Below, in pieces: positions 1 through 7,293 of a DNA stretch of 44,536 nucleotides. The stretch is taken from NCBI GenBank assembly GCA_031291475.1, contig JARLIY010000035.1, positions 1-44,536 on the forward strand, given 5' to 3'. Every line of letters starts with the position of its first letter. Within the stretch, counting starts at the first letter, position 1. A program made the translations under genes and the position numbers. The notes below the pieces were generated by a model. It was not told the DNA's origin, made no database searches, and saw only the letters and a list, made by a program, of their open reading frames with translations. Source of the DNA: Xanthobacteraceae bacterium. Its GTDB lineage: Bacteria > Pseudomonadota > Alphaproteobacteria > Rhizobiales > Xanthobacteraceae.

Positions 1-348
1 GACCGGGACCTGATCCGCGGAGGGCATTATGGCCAGCGGTCATGTGAACCGCACGCAAAGGCCGAACACATGGCTGCACCGACCAATGCTGCATTCGTGA
101 AGAAAACCCTTGCCAACTCGGAGCCGTCCACACATGGCCCTTTGCGACACTTAGCGCGTGCACCGCCACGTTCGCTGTCAGGTGCAAAGCGACCGCGGCG
201 GCGATCACTTGGATGCACAGGCGCTCGCCTACGACGAGGCCCGCCGCATCGCCGCCAACATCGCCAAGCTCTATGACGAAGTCGCTGGCGCCGAGCGACG
301 GCGTGCCGTGGCTGATGGAGATCCTCAAGCGGCCGGTATTACCATGCG
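1..348. other. Degenerate left edge without an intact gene
   Basis: No frame in this stretch gives a complete, recognisable gene. Coding-like fragments occur in different frames; near 220-265 one plus-strand frame reads YDEARRIAANIAKL, which looks protein-derived but which I cannot assign. The stretch leads directly into the recombinase remnant that follows, so I read it as decayed mobile-element or accessory DNA. The upstream side is cut by the window edge. Confidence 0.35.
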
Positions 349-628
349 GTGCCGGTCGCTCCGGCCCTTTCGGCACGTCGTCGTTGCTGGCTGCGCCGGT
401 ACCTGCGCGATCTGGAGCGCCTGGAGGCGGTGATTAATAGGGATCTTGCGGAAGGCGATCAGACCGCCGCGCGCGCTGTTCGCGAAATGATCGAGACTGT
501 TACGATCATGCCAACGCCCGCCGGCTCTACGCCCGGGTATCATCGTTAGAGGCGAGTTGGGTTCTTTACTCGGTTCGGATGCTTCCCAACACTCCGTTTA
601 TGTCGGGGGGGCTGGTGGTGCCGGGTGA
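349..628 (+). pseudogene. Serine recombinase, degenerate C-terminal remnant
   Basis: The frame from about 370 to 537 reads LRDLERLEAVINRDLAEGDQ, then REMIETVTIMPTPAG. It continues after a one-base frame change near 533-537 as IIVRGELGSLLGSD and ends in a Gly-rich tail with TGA at 626-628. This pattern (VTI-PTP-G, then a VRGELGSLLG-like segment and a Gly/Ala tail) matches the extreme C terminus of large serine recombinases common in Hyphomicrobiales. The catalytic N-terminal resolvase domain is absent and at least one frameshift is present, so the gene is dead. The last codons overlap the 3' end of the adjacent tRNA-Thr gene, as expected where an element integrated at a tRNA. The family assignment rests on motif resemblance only. 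Confidence 0.6.
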
Positions 629-690
629 GAGAATCGAACTCCCGACCAACGGTTTACAAAACCGCTGCTCTACCGCTGAGCTAACCCGGC
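616..690 (-). tRNA. tRNA-Thr (anticodon UGU)
   Basis: Read on the minus strand, the gene starts with acceptor GCCGGGT and ends with ACCCGGC followed by A and an encoded CCA (616-618). The D arm (TAGCTCAGCGGTAGAGCA) and the T arm with GTTCGATTC are canonical. The anticodon stem closes around the loop TTTGTAA, giving anticodon TGT, which reads ACA threonine codons. Length is 75 nt with CCA. The 3' end is overlapped by the remnant of a recombinase gene on the other strand, so this tRNA probably served as an integration site. Confidence 0.95.
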
Positions 691-888
691 AAATCCAGGG
701 TCTTTCCGCGACCCTCGAATGGGACCGGGTCGGGCGAAAGTCAAGAACAGAACGGCCGGGGACCGCCCGGAGCCCATTGCGCCGCAGCGGCGGATTTCAG
801 ACACTCTATCGCAGGGGCGCAAGAAGAACGACGGCGCACCCGCGCGCCGCTTTTGGCAAATGGATGCCCCCTGCCGCGGAGAAGCGCC

Positions 889-1335
889 ATGATTTCCTAT
901 TCTGTGTTGCGCCGGAGCGTGCTCGTCGCTTTGGCTGTCGGTATTCCGGTCATCGTTGCCTTCATGGCGTCGGCAGAGACCGCAGCCCCGCCGAACGCCG
1001 TTGTCTATTTCATCAACGTCAAGGACGGCGACACGGTGACCAGTCCCTTCAAGGTCCAGTTCGGCCTGACCGGCATGGGGGTGGCGCCGGCGGGCGTCGA
1101 GAAACCCAACACCGGGCATCATCATCTCGTGATCGACACCACGCTGTCGCCCGAAGAGTTGAAACAACCGATCCCGGCCGACGCCAAGCACGTGCATTTC
1201 GGCGGCGGCCAGACCGAGACCATGGTGACGCTGCCGCCGGGCCCGCACACCTTGCAGCTCGTGCTCGGCGACTGGTCGCACATTCCGTTCAATCCGCCGA
1301 TCGTGTCGCCGGTGATCACGGTCACGGTGAAATGA
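889..1335 (+). CDS. DUF4399 periplasmic protein
   Basis: A 148-residue protein from ATG 889. The N terminus MISYSVLRRSVLVALAVG and following hydrophobic run ending near AETAA is a Sec signal peptide, so the product is exported. The body carries the His-rich DUF4399 pattern: TGHHHLVIDTT near residues 86-96, KHVHFGGGQTE, then LPPGPHTLQLVLGDWSH and a C-terminal VITVTV strand. The family has an immunoglobulin-like fold and no established biochemical role; the His clusters make metal binding plausible, but that is inference. An in-frame TTG at 853 would add 12 residues ahead of the signal peptide and is less likely. No partner gene is evident. Confidence 0.8.
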   Translation: MISYSVLRRSVLVALAVGIPVIVAFMASAETAAPPNAVVYFINVKDGDTVTSPFKVQFGLTGMGVAPAGVEKPNTGHHHLVIDTTLSPEELKQPIPADAKHVHFGGGQTETMVTLPPGPHTLQLVLGDWSHIPFNPPIVSPVITVTVK

Positions 1336-1336
1336 A

Positions 1337-1555
1337 TTGAGCAAAGCTTGGGGAGGGGACCAGGAAGTCCGCTTTCGGTCTGATCGCGATCGTCACCTTG
1401 ATGTTCGCGCTCGCCGCGCGCCGTTGACAGTAACGCAAGCCGCCGCCGAGAACGCGCGCTGGGCCGCCCGCTGCGATGCCTGGTGCGCGAAGAACGCAAA
1501 ATATAAGACGCCCGCGGCCTGCAGCGCCCGGTGCCAGGCCAATCATTGCGGTTGA
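1337..1555 (+). pseudogene. Small Cys-rich secreted protein, frame-broken
   Basis: The 3' half reads AAAENARWAARCDAWCAKN, then ACSARCQANHCG and stop, with five cysteines, and looks like a small exported Cys-rich protein. The expected signal peptide is in a different frame: the sequence around 1366-1427 reads KSAFGLIAIVTLMFALAARR before a stop. Joining that frame to the Cys-rich frame would need one frame change near 1425. The in-frame upstream part of the Cys-rich ORF (from TTG 1337) is basic and not protein-like. Either this is a pseudogene, a sequencing indel is present, or the short form is translated. I do not recognise the family. Confidence 0.35.
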
Positions 1556-1636
1556 CGGCAAGTGCCCGCATGCGGGCCTCGACAAGGCTCGCGCATCGCT
1601 GAAATACTAAGGGTGCCGAGCCGGGAGTACGTGATC

Positions 1637-2506
1637 ATGAAAATCGTCCAGGGCGATGAAGTCGAGTGGAAGCGCGGGTTGCAGCATCGCGGTGGGACGT
1701 TTCACTACAGGCATCTGCTCGAGGGCAAAGCGGGCGATCCGGGCAACTTCCATCTCGGCATCGGGCAACAAGACGGCGATTTCGTCTCGCCGCGGCACCG
1801 GCACAATTTCGATCAGTTCCGTTTTCAGCTCGAAGGCACGTCGAATTTCGACCGCAACGGCAAGATGGAAGCCGGAACGCTCGGCTTCTTTCCCGAAGGC
1901 GCCGCCTATGGTCCGCAAAGCTCAGAGGGGCGTTCGGTCACCGCGGTGCTGCAATTCGGTGGCGCCAGCGGCAACGGCTATCTCTCCCCGAGAGAGGTCG
2001 CCGCCGGCACCGAGGAGCTGAAGAAGTTCGGCACGTTCGAAGCAGGCGTATTTCGCCGCAACGACGACAGCGAAGGCCGCCGCAACAGCGACGCCTATCA
2101 GGCGATCTGGGAGCACGTGCACGCCGCCCGCATGGATTATCCGAAGCCGCGCTACCGCGATCCGATCATGCTCGATCCGCAAAACTTTGAATGGCGGCCG
2201 CTCGCCGCCATGCCCGGCGTGAGCGAAAAGCGGCTCGGCACCTTCACCGAATGCCAATGCAGCGCGGCGCTGCTCAAGCTTGAACGCGGCGCGAGCTATC
2301 GTGCGGGCGGACGCAGCGTTTATCTAGTGCTGTCGGGCACTGGCGTTGCGCACGACGCGCCCTATCGGCCATTGACCGCGCTCCACCTGGAGGAGGGCGA
2401 AACGGTTGAGCTGGTGGCGCGCGATCAAACCGAGCTGTTGCGTCTCGTTTTGCCCGATCTCGTCGGACTGGCGCGCGGTTCGGCGCATGTCGAAGCCGCG
2501 GAATGA
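1637..2506 (+). CDS. Bicupin domain protein
   Basis: A 289-residue soluble protein from ATG 1637 (MKIVQGDEVEW), chosen because the 25 extra upstream residues of the longer frame are not conserved-looking. The N-terminal half contains a cupin metal motif, SPRHRHNFDQFRFQLEG with Gly and FFPEG behind it, at about residues 53-100. The C-terminal half has a second, weaker cupin-like barrel (RSVYLVLSGTGVAHDAPY) without a clear His set. Cupins of this type bind a metal and act as dioxygenases, isomerases or sensors; the substrate cannot be read from sequence. The stop overlaps the start of the next gene (ATGA), and a GMC oxidoreductase follows, so the three genes probably form an operon for oxidation of one substrate. 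Confidence 0.75.
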   Translation: MKIVQGDEVEWKRGLQHRGGTFHYRHLLEGKAGDPGNFHLGIGQQDGDFVSPRHRHNFDQFRFQLEGTSNFDRNGKMEAGTLGFFPEGAAYGPQSSEGRSVTAVLQFGGASGNGYLSPREVAAGTEELKKFGTFEAGVFRRNDDSEGRRNSDAYQAIWEHVHAARMDYPKPRYRDPIMLDPQNFEWRPLAAMPGVSEKRLGTFTECQCSAALLKLERGASYRAGGRSVYLVLSGTGVAHDAPYRPLTALHLEEGETVELVARDQTELLRLVLPDLVGLARGSAHVEAAE

Positions 2507-2763
2507 ACATGCCGCTTTTTCCGTCGCTTTATGCTTCGGCCGACCGCGCGCAGCCGTGGAATCTTGCGCGCGCGGCGGGCTATGGCGCCGGCATCGGCGC
2601 GCTGGCGGCCTCGTTCAAGGCGTTCGGACCGCTGCACGCGTCCGGCACCGCCGCCGTGCATGCCGTGGAAATCGCTATAGCCGCATCGGCCTTTGCGCTC
2701 TTGTGCGCCGGCGCCGCGGGCCTGCGCAATTTCGTCGCGCGTTCGCTCATCGGGCGCGAATAG
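2503..2763 (+). CDS. Small putative membrane protein, 86 aa
   Basis: The ATG overlaps the stop of the bicupin gene by four bases, and the stop is three bases before the GMC oxidoreductase start, so translation is probably coupled to both. The sequence has two Ala/Gly-rich hydrophobic stretches (about residues 24-40 and 50-72), suggesting two membrane helices, and a basic C terminus LRNFVARSLIGRE. I recognise no family. By position it could anchor the flavoprotein to the membrane or pass its electrons on, as small subunits do in some GMC dehydrogenases, but no heme or Fe-S motif is present. Confidence 0.6.
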   Translation: MNMPLFPSLYASADRAQPWNLARAAGYGAGIGALAASFKAFGPLHASGTAAVHAVEIAIAASAFALLCAGAAGLRNFVARSLIGRE

Positions 2764-2766
2764 GTC

Positions 2767-4458
2767 ATGCAAGAAGCTGACGTCATTGTCGTGGGCGGCG
2801 GGTCTGCGGGCGCCGTGATGGCGGCGCGGCTGTCGGAAGATTCCTCGCGCCGCGTGCTTTTGATCGAAGCGGGGCGGGACACCGCGCCCGGCGCGGTTCC
2901 CGCCGATATCCGCAACATCTTTCCGGCGGCCTATATCAATCGGGACTATTTCTGGCCGGGCTTCATGACGAGCTTGCGCAACGACGAAGCGCCGGTGCCG
3001 TTCCTGCAGCCCCGCGTCATGGGCGGCGGGTCAAGCGTCATGGGCATGATCGCGCTGCGCGGACTGCCGCACGATTTCGACGGCTGGGAGCGGATGGGCG
3101 CGCGCAACTGGGGCTGGCAGGACGTGCTGCCCACCTTCCAGGCGATGACCAACGACCTCGACGAGCCGGCGCCCAATCGCAATGTGCGCGGCCCAAATAT
3201 CGTGCGCCGGGTGCCGCGCCAGCGTTGGCCGCTTTACATGCAGCGGGTCGAGCAGGCCGCGACGACGCGCGGGGTGTTGTCGCTTGCCAATGCCTACGAC
3301 AACGCCAAGGACGCGTTCTTTGCTACCCCGCTTAGCCAGGACGACGAGCGGGCGACCAGCGCGCGCTGCTATCTCACCGCGCAGGTGCGCGCGCGGCCCA
3401 ACCTTACGATCATGACCGGCACACTGGCGCTGCGCATTACTTTCGCCGGTATGCGCGTGACCGGCGTGGAGATCGAGCGAGCGGGCGAAGTGACCACGAT
3501 CGCGGCCCGCGCGGTGGTAGTGTCGGCTGGCGCCGTTTATTCACCGGCGCTGTTGCTGCGTTCCGGCATCGGTCCGGCCGACGAGCTGCGCAAGCTCGGC
3601 ATCGCGGTGGTGACCGACCGCCCGGGCGTCGGACGCAACTACCAGAACCACCCGCAACTGCACCTCGCCATGACGCTTAAAGCCCGATCGCGCATGACCG
3701 CGGCCGCACAGCATTACATCATGACCGGTCAAAGATTTTCGTCCGGAATCGAGGGCTGCGGTCCGGGTGACCTGTTTCACTATTACACCGGGCGCGTGAG
3801 CACCAGGCGCTTCGGGCTGCGCATGGCCATGGTGGCGGCATGCCTCTATGAACCAGTGTCGCGCGGTGTCGTGGCGCTCGCCTCCGCCGATCCGCATACG
3901 CAGCCGCGGGTCGAACAGCGGCTGCTCGCCGATCCGCTCGACGCCAAGCGCATGATTATGTCGGTTCGTTACTCGGAGAGCTTGCTGCTCGATCCCGCGG
4001 TGCGCGATTGCTTCGAGGAAATCTATTTGATGCCGCGGCAGGCGCCGCTGCGGCTGATCAACGGCACCGGCTGGTCGGGCGTTGCCAAAGCAATCGGCGC
4101 GACCGCCGTGCTGACCGCGCCGGCAAAGCTGCGCCGCGCGGTGATCGAAGCCGCCATCAAGCCCGGGCGGCTCATCGCCGATGACGCGGCGACCTATCCG
4201 ATGTCGGACGAGGAGATCCTCGATGCCAGCGGGTCGAGTTTCCACCCGAGCTCGACCTGCGCCATCGGCTCAGCCGACAACCCGATGGCGGTTCTCGACC
4301 CGGAGTGCCGCGTCTACGGCGTCGATGGATTGCGCGTGGCCGACGCATCGGTCATGCCGAAGATCGTCAGCGCCAACACCAACACGCCGGTCATCATGAT
4401 TGCCGAGCGAGTCGCCGAATTCATGCGCTCGTCGCATCCGCCCGCCGGCGCTGCATAA
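2767..4458 (+). CDS. GMC family FAD-dependent oxidoreductase
   Basis: A 563-residue glucose-methanol-choline oxidoreductase. The FAD-binding Rossmann motif is at the start (DVIVVGGGSAGAVMAARL, residues 5-22) with the ribose-binding acid in LLIEAG. The GMC signature region PRVMGGGSSVMGMIALRG lies near residues 82-99. The C terminus has the active-site pair: His in SSFHPSSTCAIG and Asn in SANTNTPVIM, near residues 498 and 538. Members oxidise alcohols or sugars with FAD, acting as dehydrogenases or oxidases. The closest general label is choline-dehydrogenase-like, but the substrate is not identifiable. There is no signal peptide. Upstream neighbours are the 86-aa membrane protein and bicupin in the same orientation with almost no spacing; ohr follows 46 bp later. 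Confidence 0.9.
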   Translation: MQEADVIVVGGGSAGAVMAARLSEDSSRRVLLIEAGRDTAPGAVPADIRNIFPAAYINRDYFWPGFMTSLRNDEAPVPFLQPRVMGGGSSVMGMIALRGLPHDFDGWERMGARNWGWQDVLPTFQAMTNDLDEPAPNRNVRGPNIVRRVPRQRWPLYMQRVEQAATTRGVLSLANAYDNAKDAFFATPLSQDDERATSARCYLTAQVRARPNLTIMTGTLALRITFAGMRVTGVEIERAGEVTTIAARAVVVSAGAVYSPALLLRSGIGPADELRKLGIAVVTDRPGVGRNYQNHPQLHLAMTLKARSRMTAAAQHYIMTGQRFSSGIEGCGPGDLFHYYTGRVSTRRFGLRMAMVAACLYEPVSRGVVALASADPHTQPRVEQRLLADPLDAKRMIMSVRYSESLLLDPAVRDCFEEIYLMPRQAPLRLINGTGWSGVAKAIGATAVLTAPAKLRRAVIEAAIKPGRLIADDAATYPMSDEEILDASGSSFHPSSTCAIGSADNPMAVLDPECRVYGVDGLRVADASVMPKIVSANTNTPVIMIAERVAEFMRSSHPPAGAA

Positions 4459-4504
4459 TTTCCGCCTGCGCAATACTGTAACCCCCGACCTGGAGGCAAG
4501 TATC

Positions 4505-4942
4505 ATGGAAACGATCAAACCGCTCTTCACCGCCACCGCGACGGCGACCGGCGGGCGCAATGGACATACCGAGGCCGCCGACGGCTCGGTTCGCGCCGAT
4601 CTTTCGGTGCCGAAGGCGATGGGCGGGCCGGGCAAGCCGGGCACCACCACGCCGGAGCACCTGTTCGCCGCCGGCTATGCCGCTTGCTTCGGTGGCGCGC
4701 TCGACTTCGTCGCCAAGCAGCACAAGAAGGATGCCAGTAAAGCGCGCGTCACAGCCGACGTATCAATCGGACCGCGCGACGGCGGCGGCTTCGGGCTTGC
4801 GGTCAAGCTTCGGGTGGAAGACGCAAGCTTGCCGCAAGCGGATTTAGCGGCGCTCGCCAAGGAAGCCCATGAAAAAATCTGCCCCTATTCGCACGCTACC
4901 CGCGGCAACGTCGATGTGCAGATCGCGGTGAAGGGCGCGTAG
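4505..4942 (+). CDS. ohr: Organic hydroperoxide resistance protein (Ohr)
   Basis: A 145-residue OsmC/Ohr-family thiol peroxidase that reduces organic hydroperoxides in the cytoplasm. The two redox cysteines are at residue 61 (AAGYAACFGGAL) and residue 126 (EKICPYSHATRGNVDV), with the family's conserved PEHLFAAGYAACF block. Length is typical of Ohr rather than the broader OsmC group. The start is ATG 4505 behind the purine-rich CTGGAGGCAAG; the longer frame from 4400 overlaps the preceding gene and lacks family similarity. It follows the GMC oxidoreductase by 46 bp, which fits a role in coping with peroxide from flavoprotein turnover, although no OhrR regulator is nearby. Confidence 0.9.
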   Translation: METIKPLFTATATATGGRNGHTEAADGSVRADLSVPKAMGGPGKPGTTTPEHLFAAGYAACFGGALDFVAKQHKKDASKARVTADVSIGPRDGGGFGLAVKLRVEDASLPQADLAALAKEAHEKICPYSHATRGNVDVQIAVKGA

Positions 4943-4944
4943 CG

Positions 4945-5055
4945 ATGGCCCATAACAAGCAAGCCGCAACTGATCGCGCTGACGCGAAGCCGCTGCGGCT
5001 GGCCGAGAGGTCCGAGGACGGCGGCAAGTGCCGCCGTCCTGCCGGTTTCGACTAA
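4945..5055 (+). CDS. Possible 36-aa ORF downstream of ohr
   Basis: An ATG two bases after the ohr stop opens a 36-codon frame (MAHNKQAATDRADAKPLRLA, ending GFD) that ends at TAA 5053-5055, overlapping the 3' end of the convergent transporter gene. The frame is hydrophilic and passes through a perfect inverted repeat. I do not recognise it, and a chance frame is as likely as a gene. Confidence 0.2.
   Translation: MAHNKQAATDRADAKPLRLAERSEDGGKCRRPAGFD
5015..5040. repeat. Perfect 12-bp inverted repeat between convergent genes
   Basis: AGGACGGCGGCA at 5015-5026 and its exact complement at 5029-5040 are separated by only AG. In RNA from either strand this would form a very stable GC-rich hairpin between ohr and the convergent MHS transporter gene. 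No run of T follows on either side, so it is not a classical intrinsic terminator, but it may help end transcription or protect the 3' ends of both messages. Confidence 0.5.
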
Positions 5056-6377
5056 GCTGCTGCCTTAGCTTCTATGGGTTTCCAGATGCTGTTGTGCCGG
5101 GTTTCCGGCATCAGGAACAGCGCGAGCACGAAGCACACCGCGGGAACCGCGATCGGGTAGATCAGCGCGTAGCCGATGCTGCCGGTCGCCGCAAAAGCCG
5201 CCGAGGTGATGAACGGCACCAATCCGCCGCCCCAGCCGTTGCCGATGTGATACGGCACCGACACCGACGTGTAGCGAATCCTGCCGGGGAAGTATTCCGC
5301 CAGGAACGCGCCGACCGGCCCATACACCATCCCGACGTAGCAAACGAGGATGAAGATGATGAGGACCGCGATCGGGTAGTTGATATTGCCCGGATGGGTA
5401 ACCTGTCCCAGCCACAAATACAGTGGATAGTAAGTGACCGCCGCGAGCAACATGCCTCCCAAGATCACCGGCTTGCGGCCGATGATGTCGGACAGCCAGC
5501 CAAAAAAGATCAAGCTCGGCGTCGCAATGAGCAGCGCGGCTCCAACGATGTAGGCCGAGCTGAGCGGGTCCACCTTGGAAACCTGCTGCAGGAAGTACAA
5601 CGCCCAGAACTGACCACTGTACCAGACTACTCCCTGCCCGATCAGCACGACGCAGGCGATCAGCACTAATTTGATATTCGAGCTGAGGAAGGCCTCCTTC
5701 CAGGGGTTTTTGGTCATCTGCCCCTTGGCCCTGATCTCCTGGAAGATCGGTGTCTCTTCAAGTTGCCAGCGGATGTAGATCGCGATGGCTACCAGCAGGA
5801 AGGAGAACAGGAACGGAATGCGCCATGCCCAGGCGTCGAAGTCTTTACCGAAATACGTGCGTACGGCGATGATCAGGGCTAGCGACACCACGATGCCGAG
5901 GGTCGGCGAGGTCTGCAGCCAACCCGTATAATAGCCGCGGCTTTTGTCCGGGACATGCTCGGCGACGTAGGTGATGGCACCGCCATATTCACCGCCCAGG
6001 CAGAGGCCCTGGATCATGCGCAGACCGAACAGGATGAATGCGGCGGCCAAGCCGATCGACTCGTAGGTCGGGATCAACCCGATTGCTCCGGTGCCTAACC
6101 CCATGCCGGTGAGCGTAACAAGGAACGTGTATTTGCGGCCTACGCGGTCGCCCATCCACCCAAAGAGGAACGCCCCCAGTGGTCGGATCAAGAATCCGGC
6201 GGTGAACAGCGCGATCGTGCTCAGCAGTGCCGCGACCGGGTTACCCTTTTCGAAAAACTTGACCGACAAGACCGCTGCCAAGCTGCCGAAAATGTAGAAG
6301 TCATACCACTCGATGACGTTTCCCACCGCCGCGGCGGTGATCACACGCCGGAAGTCCTTCGCGATTTCCATAGCCAT
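5052..6377 (-). CDS. MHS-family MFS transporter (proton symporter)
   Basis: A 441-residue, 12-helix major facilitator of the metabolite:H+ symporter family (ShiA/ProP/KgtP-like). Family marks are IEWYDFYIFG at residues 22-31, the loop 2-3 motif GWMGDRVGRKYTF, the MHS signature LCLGGEYGGA, and the second-half motif FGWLSDIIGRKP. Such carriers import small organic acids, betaines or aromatic acids; the substrate is not determinable here. The start is ATG 6377 with a strong GGGGGAGGAG ribosome site eight bases upstream. It stands alone on the minus strand, convergent with ohr, with about 280 bp to the next gene. Confidence 0.9.
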   Translation of the reverse strand: MAMEIAKDFRRVITAAAVGNVIEWYDFYIFGSLAAVLSVKFFEKGNPVAALLSTIALFTAGFLIRPLGAFLFGWMGDRVGRKYTFLVTLTGMGLGTGAIGLIPTYESIGLAAAFILFGLRMIQGLCLGGEYGGAITYVAEHVPDKSRGYYTGWLQTSPTLGIVVSLALIIAVRTYFGKDFDAWAWRIPFLFSFLLVAIAIYIRWQLEETPIFQEIRAKGQMTKNPWKEAFLSSNIKLVLIACVVLIGQGVVWYSGQFWALYFLQQVSKVDPLSSAYIVGAALLIATPSLIFFGWLSDIIGRKPVILGGMLLAAVTYYPLYLWLGQVTHPGNINYPIAVLIIFILVCYVGMVYGPVGAFLAEYFPGRIRYTSVSVPYHIGNGWGGGLVPFITSAAFAATGSIGYALIYPIAVPAVCFVLALFLMPETRHNSIWKPIEAKAAA

Positions 6378-6657
6378 GTTGCACTCCTCCCCCAGATCAA
6401 ACCATTGTAGCTGATCTTCAGGCCTGTATCGCTCCCTGTCTGTCCGCCAGAAGTCTTAAGCCGAAAGTCGTGTTTGGCTGGCGAGGCTCCGCAGGCTTAC
6501 CGCCGCGCCCCGCGACATTCCGCCAGGGCCGGCCGTAGGCCGGAATTAATGTTACCGCTGAATTCACCTGCCTAACCGGCGCGTTTTAAACGAAATTGAC
6601 CGGCGATTTGCCTACCATCGGGCCGCCAAAGACAGGGCAGTTTGTAGGGGGAATAGC

Positions 6658-7230
6658 ATGTCTTTCTATCGCGCTGGTCTCGTGGCGTGCGCCACGTTCT
6701 TCGCCGCCGCCATGACCTCGGCCGCCTTTGCCGGCTGCGGCGGGTGCGGGGGCGGCTTTGTTGTGCAGACTTACGCACAGCCACTGGTCTATGCGCCGCC
6801 GCCGCCGCCCGTCGAGTATGCTGCGCCGGTTTATGCGCCGGTCATGTTGCCGCCGCCGGTTGCGCCGGTGCCGATCGTCGCCGCGCCGATCGCCGTCGAT
6901 CATTGGGACACGGGTGGCTGGGATCGTTGGGCCGGCTGGGGCGGCTGCGGCTGCAACCGGGGCTTCGCCGCGGGCGGATCGATTTTCGGCGGCCCTGGAC
7001 CGGCGCCGATTTACCTCGTCAACCAGGGTCCGGAATATTCCGGCCCGGGCATCATGGTCCCGTACGAGAGCTATTCGCCGGAAGCGGGCCTCGCGGCGCC
7101 GGGCACCTATCCGTATATCGGCCGCTACGGCGATCCGCGTTACGGGCATCCGTATTATCGCGCGCGCTATGCCTATCACCGGCCCCACTACTGGCATCGC
7201 CACGCTTATCCGCACCGCTGGCGCGGCTGA
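6658..7230 (+). CDS. Secreted Gly/Pro/Tyr/His-rich protein
   Basis: A 190-residue protein with a clear signal peptide (MSFYRAGLVACATFFAAAMT, cleavage probably after SAAFA) behind a GGGGGAATAGC ribosome site. The mature chain starts with a Cys/Gly cluster (GCGGCGGG), continues with Pro/Val/Ala-rich low-complexity sequence (YAPPPPPVEYAAPVYAPV), a Trp/Gly segment with CGCN near the middle, and a C terminus dense in Tyr, His and Arg (HRPHYWHRHAYPHRWRG). Similar exported low-complexity proteins are common in Hyphomicrobiales, but no function is established. An intrinsic terminator follows. The His-rich tail could bind metal, which is inference. Confidence 0.65.
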   Translation: MSFYRAGLVACATFFAAAMTSAAFAGCGGCGGGFVVQTYAQPLVYAPPPPPVEYAAPVYAPVMLPPPVAPVPIVAAPIAVDHWDTGGWDRWAGWGGCGCNRGFAAGGSIFGGPGPAPIYLVNQGPEYSGPGIMVPYESYSPEAGLAAPGTYPYIGRYGDPRYGHPYYRARYAYHRPHYWHRHAYPHRWRG

Positions 7231-7260
7231 GCGGGGCGCTTCTCACAGCTAGACGGTATC

Positions 7261-7293
7261 GAAGGCCCGGATTAATCCGGGCCTTCTTGTTTT
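7261..7293 (+). terminator. Rho-independent terminator
   Basis: A perfect stem of about 11 bp (GAAGGCCCGGA paired with TCCGGGCCTTC, loop TTAA) is followed by TTGTTTTG. It ends transcription of the secreted Gly/Pro/Tyr-rich gene. The last codon of the convergent rlmB gene lies inside the hairpin. Confidence 0.85.

Noticed and set aside
579..1340. 253-aa plus ORF covering tRNA-Thr and the DUF4399 gene
   Set aside because: It translates the tRNA antisense and then an alternative frame of the DUF4399 gene; composition is Arg-rich noise.
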